Assembly (NCBI GenBank): GCA_002050365.1
Contig: MWYZ01000077.1
Location: forward strand, 1-56,857
DNA from: Acidobacteria bacterium 28-1
Lineage (GTDB): Bacteria > Acidobacteriota > Blastocatellia > Pyrinomonadales > Pyrinomonadaceae
Direction of reading: 5' to 3'
DNA: 56,857 nt
The position numbers were made by a program, and so were the translations under genes. The notes below the pieces were generated by a model that saw only the letters and a program-made list of their open reading frames with translations, was not told the origin of the DNA and did not search any database. Shown here one piece after another: positions 43,458 through 51,370 of the stretch. Position 1 is the first letter of the stretch, and every line of letters begins with the position of its first letter.

Positions 43458-43571
43458 AAAGGTAAAAGGTAAAAGTAAGAAGTTAGAAATTTGTGCTTAG
43501 CTGACCAGCTTTTTTTCTTCGGCTCTTTATTTTATAATCGGCTTTTACTTTTGCCTTTCACCTTTTTACTT
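43446..43571. repeat. Heptameric repeat with inverted arms (AAAAGGT units)
   Basis: Left units AAAAGTA-AAAAGGT-AAAAGGT-AAAAGTA-AGAAGTT (about 43450-43484) and right units CTTTTAC-TTTTGCC-TTTCACC-TTTTTAC (43542-43569). The AI-2E gene stop (43455-43457) is inside the left arm. Confidence 0.88.
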
Positions 43572-43576
43572 AAATT

Positions 43577-43720
43577 ATGTCGTCTTTAGCTTGGTTAATC
43601 GTTATCTTTTTTGTGTTGTGCTTTTTGGTGTTAGCAGTTTATGTGCTGGTCGTTAAAGCATTTTACTGGGGCGATAAGACAGAGCCGCCAAAGCGTGAAA
43701 AAGGTAAAAGGCAAAAGTAA
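43577..43720 (+). CDS. Small single-span membrane protein (47 aa)
   Basis: ATG at 43577 opens a 47-residue frame: a hydrophobic helix (LAWLIVIFFVLCFLVLAVYV) followed by KAFYWGDKTEPPKREKGKRQ and a stop. Length, helix and charged tail are typical of real small membrane proteins, but no clear ribosome binding site precedes it. It sits between two heptamer repeats. Its last residues (about EKGKRQK) and stop codon are encoded by repeat units. Confidence 0.5.
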   Translation: MSSLAWLIVIFFVLCFLVLAVYVLVVKAFYWGDKTEPPKREKGKRQK

Positions 43721-43850
43721 AAAGGTAAAAGTAAAAAGTAAAAGTTGTCGAATTTAATTTCTTTTGTCAACCTTTACACATTCTACACAAACGGAATCTT
43801 AACTTCTACCTTTTTACTTTTTACTTTTTACTTTTTCCTTTTTACTTTCC
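43695..43850. repeat. Heptameric repeat with long inverted arms
   Basis: Left units AAAAGGT-AAAAGGC-AAAAGTA-AAAAGGT-AAAAGTA-AAAAGTA (about 43700-43742) face right units CTACCTT-TTTACTT-TTTACTT-TTTACTT-TTTCCTT-TTTACTT (about 43806-43847). The right arm contains the PiT gene stop codon (43842-43844). Confidence 0.9.
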
Positions 43851-44915
43851 TAGAGCTTTATCAATCGAAATAATAATCGCGTAAGATATTGCGGCAATCA
43901 AAGCCGCCATCGGAATCGTTAAAATCCACGCCCAGACGATTCTGCCCGCTACGCCCCATTTTACTGCCGAAAGCCGTCTGGCTGAACCTACACCGACGAT
44001 TGCGCCGGTAATGGTATGCGTTGTGGAAACGGGAATTCCGCCGAAAGTGCTGGCAAACAAAGTAATTGCACCGGCAGTTTCAGCGCAAAATCCGCCGACC
44101 GGCTGAAGTTTTGAAATTTTTGAACCCATCGTTTTGACGATGCGCCAACCGCCGGAAAGTGTTCCCAGACCGATTGCCGTGTGTGCCGCCAGCACTACCC
44201 AAAGCGGAACATCCGGCAGTTTTCCGTCGGCGGTACTTTGCAGAAACCCGCCGGCGACCAGCACAACCGTAATAATGCCCATCGTTTTCTGCGCGTCGTT
44301 GCCGCCGTGTCCGAGCGAGAAAGCGGCGGCTGAAAAAAGCTGTCCGACGCGAAAACCTTTGTCAATTTTGGAAATCGAAGTCCTACGAAAAATCCAAAAC
44401 ACCGCGACCATCAAAAAAAATCCCAAAGCCGCTCCAATAAGCGGCGAAAGCACAATAAACGTGAGTATTTTTATCCAGCCTTCGGCTATTAAAACGTCCG
44501 AAGCTCCGGCGAAGCCGAAATGCCCGACGTATGAAGCAACCGCCGCTCCGCCGTAACCACCGAACAGGGCGTGCGAACTCGAAGACGGAAGTCCGAGATA
44601 CCAAGTTATCAAATTCCAAACAATCGCGCCGAGCAGACCGGCGAGCAAAACGTAAAGTCGGTCGTCCGCCGGAATCAAAGCGATCTTCACCAAATCGCCG
44701 CCGATGGTTTTGGCAACGGCAGTTCCGAATACAAGAAATGCGATGAAGTTAAAGAATGCCGCCCACGCGACGGCGACACCGGGCGAGAGGACGCGCGTCG
44801 AAACAATGGTGGCGATTGAGTTGGCGGCATCGTGAAAACCATTTACATAGTCGAAAACCAAGGCTATGAAAATGATAAAAATAACCAATCCCAGTGCTAT
44901 TGTTTGACCTTCCAT
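43842..44915 (-). CDS. Inorganic phosphate transporter, PiT family
   Basis: A 357-residue membrane permease. The two PiT repeats are visible: FDYVNGFHDAANSIATIVSTRVL near the start and FSLGHGGNDAQKTMGII in the second half, both with the GNDxxxx-type phosphate/cation signature. GLPSSSSHALFGG and GIPVSTTHTITGAIVGVG are further hallmarks. It imports phosphate with H+ or Na+. It follows a DUF47 gene, the usual partner; a heptamer repeat lies between them. Confidence 0.95.
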   Translation of the reverse strand: MEGQTIALGLVIFIIFIALVFDYVNGFHDAANSIATIVSTRVLSPGVAVAWAAFFNFIAFLVFGTAVAKTIGGDLVKIALIPADDRLYVLLAGLLGAIVWNLITWYLGLPSSSSHALFGGYGGAAVASYVGHFGFAGASDVLIAEGWIKILTFIVLSPLIGAALGFFLMVAVFWIFRRTSISKIDKGFRVGQLFSAAAFSLGHGGNDAQKTMGIITVVLVAGGFLQSTADGKLPDVPLWVVLAAHTAIGLGTLSGGWRIVKTMGSKISKLQPVGGFCAETAGAITLFASTFGGIPVSTTHTITGAIVGVGSARRLSAVKWGVAGRIVWAWILTIPMAALIAAISYAIIISIDKALGK

Positions 44916-44920
44916 AATTC

Positions 44921-45019
44921 GATTTTGGATTTTGGATTTTGGATTTTGGATTGATGAATTTCAGCGTTCAAATAATTACCCGATGGTAACAATCAATCCA
45001 AAATCCAAAATCCAAAATC
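44921..45019. repeat. Heptameric repeat palindrome (GGATTTT), 25-bp perfect arms
   Basis: GGATTTT units at 44921-44952 and AATCCAA/AATCCAAA units at 44995-45019; bases 44928-44952 are exactly complementary to 44995-45019 across a 42-bp loop. The same heptamer appears inside the sugar transferase CDS at 17714. It splits the DUF47-PiT operon. Confidence 0.93.
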
Positions 45020-45021
45020 TC

Positions 45022-45642
45022 CTAAGTATGTTTGAGAACGATGCTTTCGATAATGTTGGCGACACTTTCGCATCGGTCAGTTGCGTTTTCCAAAATTTCG
45101 TAAAGCTCTTTCAATTTAATAACCGTCATTGAGTCGGTTTGATTGTGGAAGAGTTCGCCGATAGCACGAAAATAGATGTCATCGGCTTCGTTTTCGAGCC
45201 GATGGATTTCAATAATGTGTCGGTTCATTCCGTCGGGTTTACTAAGCATCAGAACGGAGGAATTGATTTCCATCGCCAAGACTTGAATAACTTTAGCAAG
45301 CCCTTTGGCGTGGTTGCTGACTTCGCGTATGTCATACATCAAAATAGCGCGTGCGCCCGCGTCTATATAATCGCAAACGTCGTCGAGCGCAACCGTCAGA
45401 GCGAAAATGTCTTCGCGGTCGAACGGCGTAATAAACGATTTATTGAGTTTAACCGTTATTTTATGCGTCAATTCATCGCATTCGTGTTCGATGTCTTTAA
45501 TACGTTTTGTATGATTTTCAAAGTGCCCACGTTCGCTCTGCATCATTTCGACCAGCGCGTTTGAAGCATCTTGAATCTTTTCCGTCATCTGCGAAAAGAG
45601 AGTAAAATACTCGTCTTCGCGCGGCAGTAAGTTAAAAGCCAT
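45022..45642 (-). CDS. PhoU-like DUF47 protein, PiT accessory
   Basis: A 206-residue helical protein of the DUF47/PhoU-like family (EDEYFTLFSQMTEKIQDASN, HECDELTHKITVKLNKSFI, TPFDREDIFALTVALDDVCD). Such proteins bind metal-phosphate and modulate PiT transporters. It is the first gene of the operon with the PiT permease. A Pho-box-like direct repeat lies about 95 bp upstream. Confidence 0.93.
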   Translation of the reverse strand: MAFNLLPREDEYFTLFSQMTEKIQDASNALVEMMQSERGHFENHTKRIKDIEHECDELTHKITVKLNKSFITPFDREDIFALTVALDDVCDYIDAGARAILMYDIREVSNHAKGLAKVIQVLAMEINSSVLMLSKPDGMNRHIIEIHRLENEADDIYFRAIGELFHNQTDSMTVIKLKELYEILENATDRCESVANIIESIVLKHT

Positions 45643-45736
45643 CTTTTGTTTAGAGTCTCCATAATTTTAGATTTTGGAATGAAGAAACCAAATATAGCCG
45701 AAGGAAAGAGATTTTGTCCATCGAAACAAATTCAGG

Positions 45737-45754
45737 TGTAACAACTATGTAACA
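45737..45754 (-). promoter_or_regulatory. Pho-box-like direct repeat upstream of DUF47-PiT
   Basis: TGTAACA occurs twice with starts 11 bp apart (45737 and 45748); on the operon strand it reads TGTTACA-TAGT-TGTTACA. An 11-bp direct-repeat period is the layout of PhoB/PhoP boxes, and the TTACA cores recall the Bacillus PhoP box. The place ahead of a phosphate transport operon fits. Confidence 0.45.
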
Positions 45755-45919
45755 TTTTGAAAACCTACTAAATGGTGTGCTTTTTACCGATTTAGTTAGC
45801 AAACCTTCATTTACAGGCATTCATCAGATAATCGCTTTGATTCTTGAAATTCATTGCAGAGGAAATTTTGATAAACTGTAAATGTTTTGGCAGAGAAAGA
45901 CGGATTTTTGGAGGAAAAA

Positions 45920-47329
45920 ATGAGAAAAATCAACTTAAGCAAGAATTTTGCGGCACTCGCTCTTATGTGGACGATTATTGCGATGCCGCTCGCCGCATTC
46001 GGACAGACGCGCGTGACGCTGCCGAAAAATAAATACAAGGTTCAAGATGACGTAAAAATCGGACAGCAAGCGTCGGCGGAAGTCGAACGGCAAATGCCGA
46101 TTTTAAACGACGCGGAAGCGACGCGCTACATTCAACAAGTCGGCGAACGCCTTGTCAGAGGAATTCCCGCGCAATTTCAGCAGCCGGCTTTTGATTACCG
46201 ATTTAAAATCGTCAACGCCAGCGACATCAATGCTTTCGCCTTACCGGGCGGACCGATGTATGTCAATCGCGGAATGATTGAAGCGGCGAAAAGCGAAGGC
46301 GAAATGGCGGGCGTGATGGCGCACGAAATCGCGCATATCGCGCTGCGGCACGGAACTTCGCAGGCGACCAAACAAAGTAATCCTTTAACGCAACTCGGAA
46401 CTATCGGTTTGATTATCGGCGGCGGGCTTTTGGGCGGACAACAAGGCGCGCAACTCGGCGCATACGGAGCGCAGGCGTGGATGACTTCTTACAGCCGCGA
46501 TTATGAATCGAAAGCTGATATTTTGGGAGCGCAGATTATGGCGGAAGCCGGTTACGACCCGCGCGATTTGGCAAATATGTTCAGAACAATCGAACAACAA
46601 TCAGGCGGCAGTCGCGCACCCGAATGGCTCAGCAGTCATCCGAATCCGGGCAATCGTTATGAAGCTATCAATCGTGAAGCGCAGCTGCTTCGCGTCAATA
46701 ATCCGATACAAAACACGGCGCAATTTGAGCGAATCCAAAGCAAACTTCGACGCTTGCCGCGTGCTCAATCGATGCAGGAAATCTCGCGTAACACCCAAGG
46801 CAACGGACAAGGGCGCACGGAAAATCCGACTGCTAACGGCAGATACGAAAGCCGCGTTGAATTGCCGTCTGCGCGGACGCGTTCATACACAGCCGGAAAT
46901 TTCCTGCGCTTGAACGTGCCGGACAATTGGCAGGTTTTTGAAACTGAAGAGAGCGTAACCTTTTCTCCGCAAGGCGGATACGGCAAAGACGGAATCACGC
47001 ACGGCGCGATGGTCGGTTTAATCCAAACGCAGAATAACGATTTGGGGAGAGCCACCGAAGATTATGTAAACGGTCTTATGCAAAGTAATAATTATTTGCG
47101 CCAGCAATCGGATTACACGCGAACGACAATTGCCCGCCGAAATGCTTATACAACTGTTTTGTCGGGACGTTCGCCGATTACGGGCAGAACCGAAATCGTG
47201 AACATTTTTACAACGCAGCTGAACAACGGCAGCCTGCTTTATGTGGCGATGGTTGCGCCGCAAAATGAGTCGTCGAGTTACGACAATGCTTTTCGTAATA
47301 TAATTCGTTCGATTCAAATTAACGGTTAG
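45920..47329 (+). CDS. M48-family metalloprotease, exported
   Basis: A 469-residue protein with a signal peptide (to about 29, …AAFGQ), and an M48 peptidase domain with zinc site HEIAH (135-139) and YESKADILGAQIM carrying the third ligand Glu. The C-terminal part (about 300-469) has GNFLRLNVPDNWQVFETEES and a beta-rich domain. It resembles BepA/LoiP-type periplasmic proteases that watch outer-membrane protein assembly, but without TPR repeats. The start at 45920 is chosen for the GGAGG just before it. Confidence 0.92.
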   Translation: MRKINLSKNFAALALMWTIIAMPLAAFGQTRVTLPKNKYKVQDDVKIGQQASAEVERQMPILNDAEATRYIQQVGERLVRGIPAQFQQPAFDYRFKIVNASDINAFALPGGPMYVNRGMIEAAKSEGEMAGVMAHEIAHIALRHGTSQATKQSNPLTQLGTIGLIIGGGLLGGQQGAQLGAYGAQAWMTSYSRDYESKADILGAQIMAEAGYDPRDLANMFRTIEQQSGGSRAPEWLSSHPNPGNRYEAINREAQLLRVNNPIQNTAQFERIQSKLRRLPRAQSMQEISRNTQGNGQGRTENPTANGRYESRVELPSARTRSYTAGNFLRLNVPDNWQVFETEESVTFSPQGGYGKDGITHGAMVGLIQTQNNDLGRATEDYVNGLMQSNNYLRQQSDYTRTTIARRNAYTTVLSGRSPITGRTEIVNIFTTQLNNGSLLYVAMVAPQNESSSYDNAFRNIIRSIQING

Positions 47330-47354
47330 ATAATCAAAAAACAAAGACAATAAC

Positions 47355-47392
47355 TGCGAAGGGAGATTTTTGGATTTCCTTTCGCATTTTTA
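47355..47392 (+). terminator. Terminator of the M48 protease gene
   Basis: TGCGAAGG (47355-47362) pairs with CCTTTCGCA (47378-47385) with a bulged T, followed by TTTTTATTT. Confidence 0.75.
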
Positions 47393-47436
47393 TTTAACAT
47401 TAAAGGTGGTGCTTGCTTTGAAAATTGCGCTCTTGC

Positions 47437-48078
47437 TCACGCGCGGGCTTCTGCCTTTGTTTTTTTAAACATTGCCCGATAAATCGGCAAGCCTTTTTCT
47501 TCAACCGCAATTTCACGTTCGGTTTTTACCTGAAACGGATTTTCCGCAACTTCGACTTCGCACAAATGAGCGTTTTCACGAAAAAGTTCAAACATCTCTT
47601 CGGCTAGAAAATCAACATCGGTTTGAATGAAAATTTTGCCCGCAATTCTTAAATGTCCGACGACGGTTTCGACTAAAATTTCTTTAACCATTCGGCGTTT
47701 GGCGTGTTTCTTTTTATACCACGGGTCGGGAAACTGAATCGTAACCGTCTGCAAAATGTCGGAGGGAAGTTGTTCGAGAAGTCTGTCGAGCGAATAAGTC
47801 GCGTTGCAGAATTCGTAATGTAGATTAGTTAAATTTTCTTCTTCTTTGATTCGATTGGCTTCCTCGACCAGCGGCTCGCGAATTTCCACGCCGAGGAAGT
47901 TTTGATTCGGCTCAACCGCCGCCGTCTTCAATAAAAATCTGCCGCGTGCCGAACCGAGGTCGAGATGAAGCGGCAAATCGGAATCGGCGAAAACCTTTTC
48001 TATTTGAAGCGGCTTCGGCGTAAAACGAAAAAAAGGCGCAAGCGGATTAACGTGCTGATGAACTCTGACTCTCGGCAT
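47437..48078 (-). CDS. trmB: tRNA (guanine-N7-)-methyltransferase
   Basis: A 213-residue SAM methyltransferase for m7G46 in tRNA. Visible motifs are HLDLGSARGRFLLKTA (SAM loop), FLGVEIREPLVEEAN and the TrmB signature TVTIQFPDPWYKKKHAKRRM. Length and order fit TrmB well. The rhomboid gene lies upstream on the same strand after a gap of about 95 bp. Confidence 0.96.
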   Translation of the reverse strand: MPRVRVHQHVNPLAPFFRFTPKPLQIEKVFADSDLPLHLDLGSARGRFLLKTAAVEPNQNFLGVEIREPLVEEANRIKEEENLTNLHYEFCNATYSLDRLLEQLPSDILQTVTIQFPDPWYKKKHAKRRMVKEILVETVVGHLRIAGKIFIQTDVDFLAEEMFELFRENAHLCEVEVAENPFQVKTEREIAVEEKGLPIYRAMFKKTKAEARA

Positions 48079-48173
48079 AAATAAGCACTATTTCAAACTT
48101 GTGAGCTGCCACAACTTAATTGCAAAACGTATTGATTAGAAATTTAATTTAATCGTCATTGCCGCGCGTTGGA

Positions 48174-49157
48174 TTATAAAGTAACAATTTTCAAAAGCAG
48201 CAAAACGCTCAAAATACAAGTAAAAATAAAAACCAATAGAGCGGCATAGCCGAGCATTTCAGCAGCTGTGCCAACTTCGCGCGGATTTTTTTGCAAATCG
48301 CGCGGAATTTGCAAAAATCCGTAAATCGCGCCGACAATAAACCCGCCTAAGTGCGCGAAATTATCAACAATCTGATAAGCAATAACGCCGAACGCCGCGA
48401 TAAATCCAACGTTTATCAACATACTTTTCAAAAAATCAGGCGGCAATTGCTCTTTGCGCCGATAACCGTAAATCGCCAGATAACCGATTAAACCCATCAC
48501 GCCGCCGCTTGCTCCGATGGAAGTTGCCGCAGGCATAAAAAACAAACTGCACAAACCGCCGCCGATTATTGCTAAAACGAAAACAATCACCAAATGTGCG
48601 CGGTTTGAGAGAAACTCAATTAAACCGCCAAAACCGTAAAGAGCTTGCCCGTTAAAATAAATATGTAGAATTCCGAAGTGCAGAGTTGCGCCCGTTAAAA
48701 TGCGCCAGTATTCGCCTTTGCTCCAAAAATCAGGTTTGACAAAGCCGGCGATTTTAATTGATTCGTCCAAACCCGCCGCCATTTGGCAAAGCGTAACAGT
48801 GACGATTAAACCAACTAAAACATATGTAAAATACGGTGTAGAACGTTCGGCTTGACGCGCGAACTCAATCGCTTCGGGCGTAGGAATTAAATCTTTGAGA
48901 GCTAAATTTTTCGCGTAGTAAATTCCCCAAATGCCCCCGCCGAGAGCGAACAATCCAAGAATAAAAAAGATACTGCGAAACAAAAGTGTAAATTCGACAT
49001 CGGCAACGGCGAACAAAACAAGATGCGCCGAAATAATAAAGATACCAATACCAATTGACCAAAAAGCGCGTTTGCGAATTTGGGTTTTCTGCTCCGCCAG
49101 ATATTCTTCAGGCGTGATTTGCCGTTCGGGAGTTTCTTCGTCGTTTACATACTGCAT
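48174..49157 (-). CDS. Rhomboid-family intramembrane serine protease
   Basis: A 327-residue membrane protein. The six-helix rhomboid core (about 110-290) has the HFGILHIYFNG stretch, the catalytic Ser218 in GASGGVMGLIGY and His269 in FAHLGGFIVGA. Two extra helices (about 31-85) lie N-terminal to the core. It cuts transmembrane substrates in the lipid bilayer; no substrate can be named. It is separated from fabG by a heptamer repeat. Confidence 0.93.
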   Translation of the reverse strand: MQYVNDEETPERQITPEEYLAEQKTQIRKRAFWSIGIGIFIISAHLVLFAVADVEFTLLFRSIFFILGLFALGGGIWGIYYAKNLALKDLIPTPEAIEFARQAERSTPYFTYVLVGLIVTVTLCQMAAGLDESIKIAGFVKPDFWSKGEYWRILTGATLHFGILHIYFNGQALYGFGGLIEFLSNRAHLVIVFVLAIIGGGLCSLFFMPAATSIGASGGVMGLIGYLAIYGYRRKEQLPPDFLKSMLINVGFIAAFGVIAYQIVDNFAHLGGFIVGAIYGFLQIPRDLQKNPREVGTAAEMLGYAALLVFIFTCILSVLLLLKIVTL

Positions 49158-49163
49158 AATGTT

Positions 49164-49240
49164 TAAAGGTAAAAGGCAAAAGGTAAAAGGTAAAATTGCG
49201 ATTACCGATTTTTGCCTTTTACCTTTCTACTTTTGCCTTT
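49164..49240. repeat. Heptameric repeat with inverted arms (AAAGGTA units)
   Basis: AAAGGTA-AAAGGCA-AAAGGTA-AAAGGTA-AAATTGC (49164-49198) faces TTTTGCC-TTTTACC-TTTCTAC-TTTTGCC (49210-49237). The arms pair well with a few mismatches and a short loop of about 15 bp. Confidence 0.88.
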
Positions 49241-49243
49241 CGA

Positions 49244-49999
49244 TTACATCGCCAACCCGCCGTCGGCTTGCACGACTTGTCCCGTAATATAACGCGCCGA
49301 ATCGGACAACATAAAGCAGACAATTTCCGCAACTTCCTGCACGTTTCCGAGTCGTCCGAGCGGAATCATTTCCAGCAGTTTGGATTGGTATTCGTCCGAG
49401 AGCTGTCCGCTCATATCAGTTTCGATTAAACCGAGAGCCAGCGCGTTGACCGTAATTTTTCGGCTCGCCACTTCTTTCGCCAAAGATTTCGTCAAGCCAA
49501 TCATTCCCGCCTTCGATGCCGAATAATTCGATTGCCCCTGCATTCCGACCACGCCGCTAATCGAAGAAATGTTCAAGATTGTGCCGCCCGCGTCGTTTTT
49601 CATCATAAAGCGCAAAACAGCTTTCGAGAAATTCCACGCGCCCTTCAAATTCGTATCAATCACCGCATCCCAGTCGTCTTCCTTCATTCGCAAAATCAGC
49701 GTGTCGCGTGTAATTCCGGCGTTGTTGATTAAAAAATCAACCGTCCCGAATTCTTCTTTTACTTGCTTGCAAAATTCGGCTGATGCTTCCGTGTTCGCCA
49801 CATCACATTGCGCGGCGTAACATTTTACGCCCAGGTTTTCGATTTCAGCCTTCAATCGTTCGGCTTCGTCGGCGCTCTTTGAATAATTAAAAGCGACATT
49901 CGCTCCGCGCTCCGCCAACTCAAGCGCGATTGCTTTACCGATGCCGCGCGTTGCGCCTGTGACGATTGTCGATTTTTCTGCAAATTGTTTTTCGCTCAT
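49244..49999 (-). CDS. fabG: 3-oxoacyl-ACP reductase
   Basis: A 251-residue SDR enzyme that reduces 3-oxoacyl-ACP in fatty acid elongation. It shows TGATRGIG (14-21), NNAG (92-95), Ser145, Tyr159 and Lys163 (YSASK), and the typical end RYITGQVVQADGGLAM. No fab genes are nearby. Its ATG overlaps the end of a PemK/MazF-type toxin gene by 4 bases, so it appears to be the third gene of an antitoxin-toxin-fabG operon, which is unusual. Confidence 0.92.
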   Translation of the reverse strand: MSEKQFAEKSTIVTGATRGIGKAIALELAERGANVAFNYSKSADEAERLKAEIENLGVKCYAAQCDVANTEASAEFCKQVKEEFGTVDFLINNAGITRDTLILRMKEDDWDAVIDTNLKGAWNFSKAVLRFMMKNDAGGTILNISSISGVVGMQGQSNYSASKAGMIGLTKSLAKEVASRKITVNALALGLIETDMSGQLSDEYQSKLLEMIPLGRLGNVQEVAEIVCFMLSDSARYITGQVVQADGGLAM

Positions 50000-50343
50000 A
50001 ACATTTCAAATTCCAAATAATTTTCGCAAGCGGTTTTCATTTCCGTCCACTGATTTTTCGATAACTCGCCGAGTTCGCGTGTGATAATTTTACTACTTAC
50101 CGTCATTAAACGGTGCAGCCTAACCGTCGAAGAAACCTTCAAACCCGTCAGCGCAAAATCCGCATCTTGCGAACTAATTACAAAATCGGTAGCGGACGGA
50201 TTAGCCGAAAGTTTGCTGGTAATAAACGCTAAAACAAGATGACCGTAAGGTAGAATCTCATCGGTTAGGCAAACGGCGGGACGCGCTTTCTGACCCGAAA
50301 GGTCGTCAAACGGAAACGGAACTATGACGATTTTATATTTCAT
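49996..50343 (-). CDS. PemK/MazF-family toxin (endoribonuclease)
   Basis: A 115-residue protein with the PemK/MazF fold pattern: YKIVIVPFPFDDLSGQKARP at the start, VLAFITSK in the middle and STVRLHRLMTVSSKI later. Family members cut mRNA. It overlaps its antitoxin upstream (4 bp) and fabG downstream (4 bp). Key positions look intact, so the toxin may be active. Confidence 0.88.
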   Translation of the reverse strand: MKYKIVIVPFPFDDLSGQKARPAVCLTDEILPYGHLVLAFITSKLSANPSATDFVISSQDADFALTGLKVSSTVRLHRLMTVSSKIITRELGELSKNQWTEMKTACENYLEFEML

Positions 50344-50576
50344 TTACGAACAGGCTTTCCGTCTTCCAAAGTATAAATATCTTCCGCCTCGTCGTTAAGA
50401 AAATCAAAAGCGTCGTTTTTTGAAGCCGCTTTGAGCCATTCGCTCTCGTTAAAACCTTCTTCCGAAAATAAAACAATCACGCGCACTTTTGCCGAAACAT
50501 TTTCGGGCAAATCTTCATCAAGGGTAAGTTGGCGATTTGCGCCGACTGTTGACGTTGTTTCGATTGCTGTCAGCAT
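50340..50576 (-). CDS. Antitoxin of the PemK-like pair
   Basis: A 78-residue protein: beta-rich N-terminal part (TTSTVGANRQLTLDEDLPEN, KVRVIVLFSEEG) and an acidic C-terminal helix region (FLNDEAEDIYTLEDGKPVRK) suited to neutralise the toxin. The size, acidic tail and 4-bp overlap with the toxin gene identify it. The fold class is not certain. Confidence 0.8.
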   Translation of the reverse strand: MLTAIETTSTVGANRQLTLDEDLPENVSAKVRVIVLFSEEGFNESEWLKAASKNDAFDFLNDEAEDIYTLEDGKPVRK

Positions 50577-50636
50577 AATTAAATTTCCTCGATTTTGATT
50601 TTACTATAAAATCCGATACTTCATCAAATTGAATTT

Positions 50637-50656
50637 TGATACCGAATACAGTATCA
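50637..50656. promoter_or_regulatory. Dyad in the divergent toxin-antitoxin promoter region
   Basis: TGATAC (50637-50642) and GTATCA (50651-50656) form a dyad with an 8-base spacer just before the HicA start and between two divergent TA operons. It may be an operator for HicB or the other antitoxin. Confidence 0.4.
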
Positions 50657-50663
50657 TTTTTAG

Positions 50664-50951
50664 ATGGATGACGATAAAGATTCACTGATTGAAAAACTAA
50701 CTAAAGAATTGGAATCAAGCGAGAACAACGTCCGCTTTTCTCGTCTTTTGACGATTTGCGAAAATGTTTTCGGAGAATATCGCACAAGCGGCAGTCATCA
50801 TATATTCAAAACGCCCTGGCAAGGCGACCCGCGAATCAATTTGCAAAAATTGAAAGGCAATCTTGCCAAACCGTATCAAGTGCGACAAGTGCTTCGATGC
50901 ATTCGCAAGTTAAAAGAAATTAAAGAGAAAAATGAACAAGAAAACAAATAA
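50664..50951 (+). CDS. HicA-like toxin
   Basis: A 95-residue protein with an N-terminal helix and a small double-stranded-RNA-binding-like domain. GSHHIFKTPWQGDPRINLQ carries the catalytic His of HicA mRNA interferases, and AKPYQVRQVLRCIRKL closes the fold. It overlaps the HicB gene by 20 bp. The layout toxin-then-antitoxin is usual for hicAB. Confidence 0.87.
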   Translation: MDDDKDSLIEKLTKELESSENNVRFSRLLTICENVFGEYRTSGSHHIFKTPWQGDPRINLQKLKGNLAKPYQVRQVLRCIRKLKEIKEKNEQENK

Positions 50952-51303
50952 AAAAGCTAATAAAGAAAACTTGCCGAAAGTTGAACAATATCTTTACAGC
51001 GTCGGCTGGTCGCAAGAAGACGAAGCATTCGTGGCTCGTGCGGCGGAATTTCCTTCGTTAGCAGCGCACGGCGACACGCTCGAGAATGCTTTGCGCGAAA
51101 TTAAAACGGTTGTCAAATTTGTGCTTCAAGATTTAGAGGAAACGGGCGAATTTGTTCCAGAACCTTTCGGCAAACGCTCGTTTAGCGGACGGCTGGTTTT
51201 GCGAATGCCCGAATATCTGCATCGCAAACTCGCGCTCGAATCAATGCAGCAAGGCGTTTCGCTCAATCAATTGTTGAATTTAAAATTGGAAGCGAAAAGT
51301 TGA
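50932..51303 (+). CDS. HicB-like antitoxin
   Basis: A 123-residue antitoxin: degenerate RNase-H-like HicB domain (QYLYSVGWSQEDEAFVARAA, FPSLAAHGDTLENALREI) and a C-terminal ribbon-helix-helix/HTH tail (SGRLVLRMPEYLHRKLALES…VSLNQLLNLKLEAKS). Its last 68 bases recur, decayed, at 53625 and 54495, a trace of duplicated hicB ends. Confidence 0.88.
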   Translation: MNKKTNKKANKENLPKVEQYLYSVGWSQEDEAFVARAAEFPSLAAHGDTLENALREIKTVVKFVLQDLEETGEFVPEPFGKRSFSGRLVLRMPEYLHRKLALESMQQGVSLNQLLNLKLEAKS

Positions 51304-51370
51304 TATTTCAAATGTAGGAGCAAGTAATTTCGATTTGTAGTATTATGAAATTCCCAAGGAGGTTTTCAAA

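Noticed and set aside
8088..49240. CRISPR arrays
   Set aside because: The repeats have 7-bp units without spacers of constant length, and no cas genes are present.
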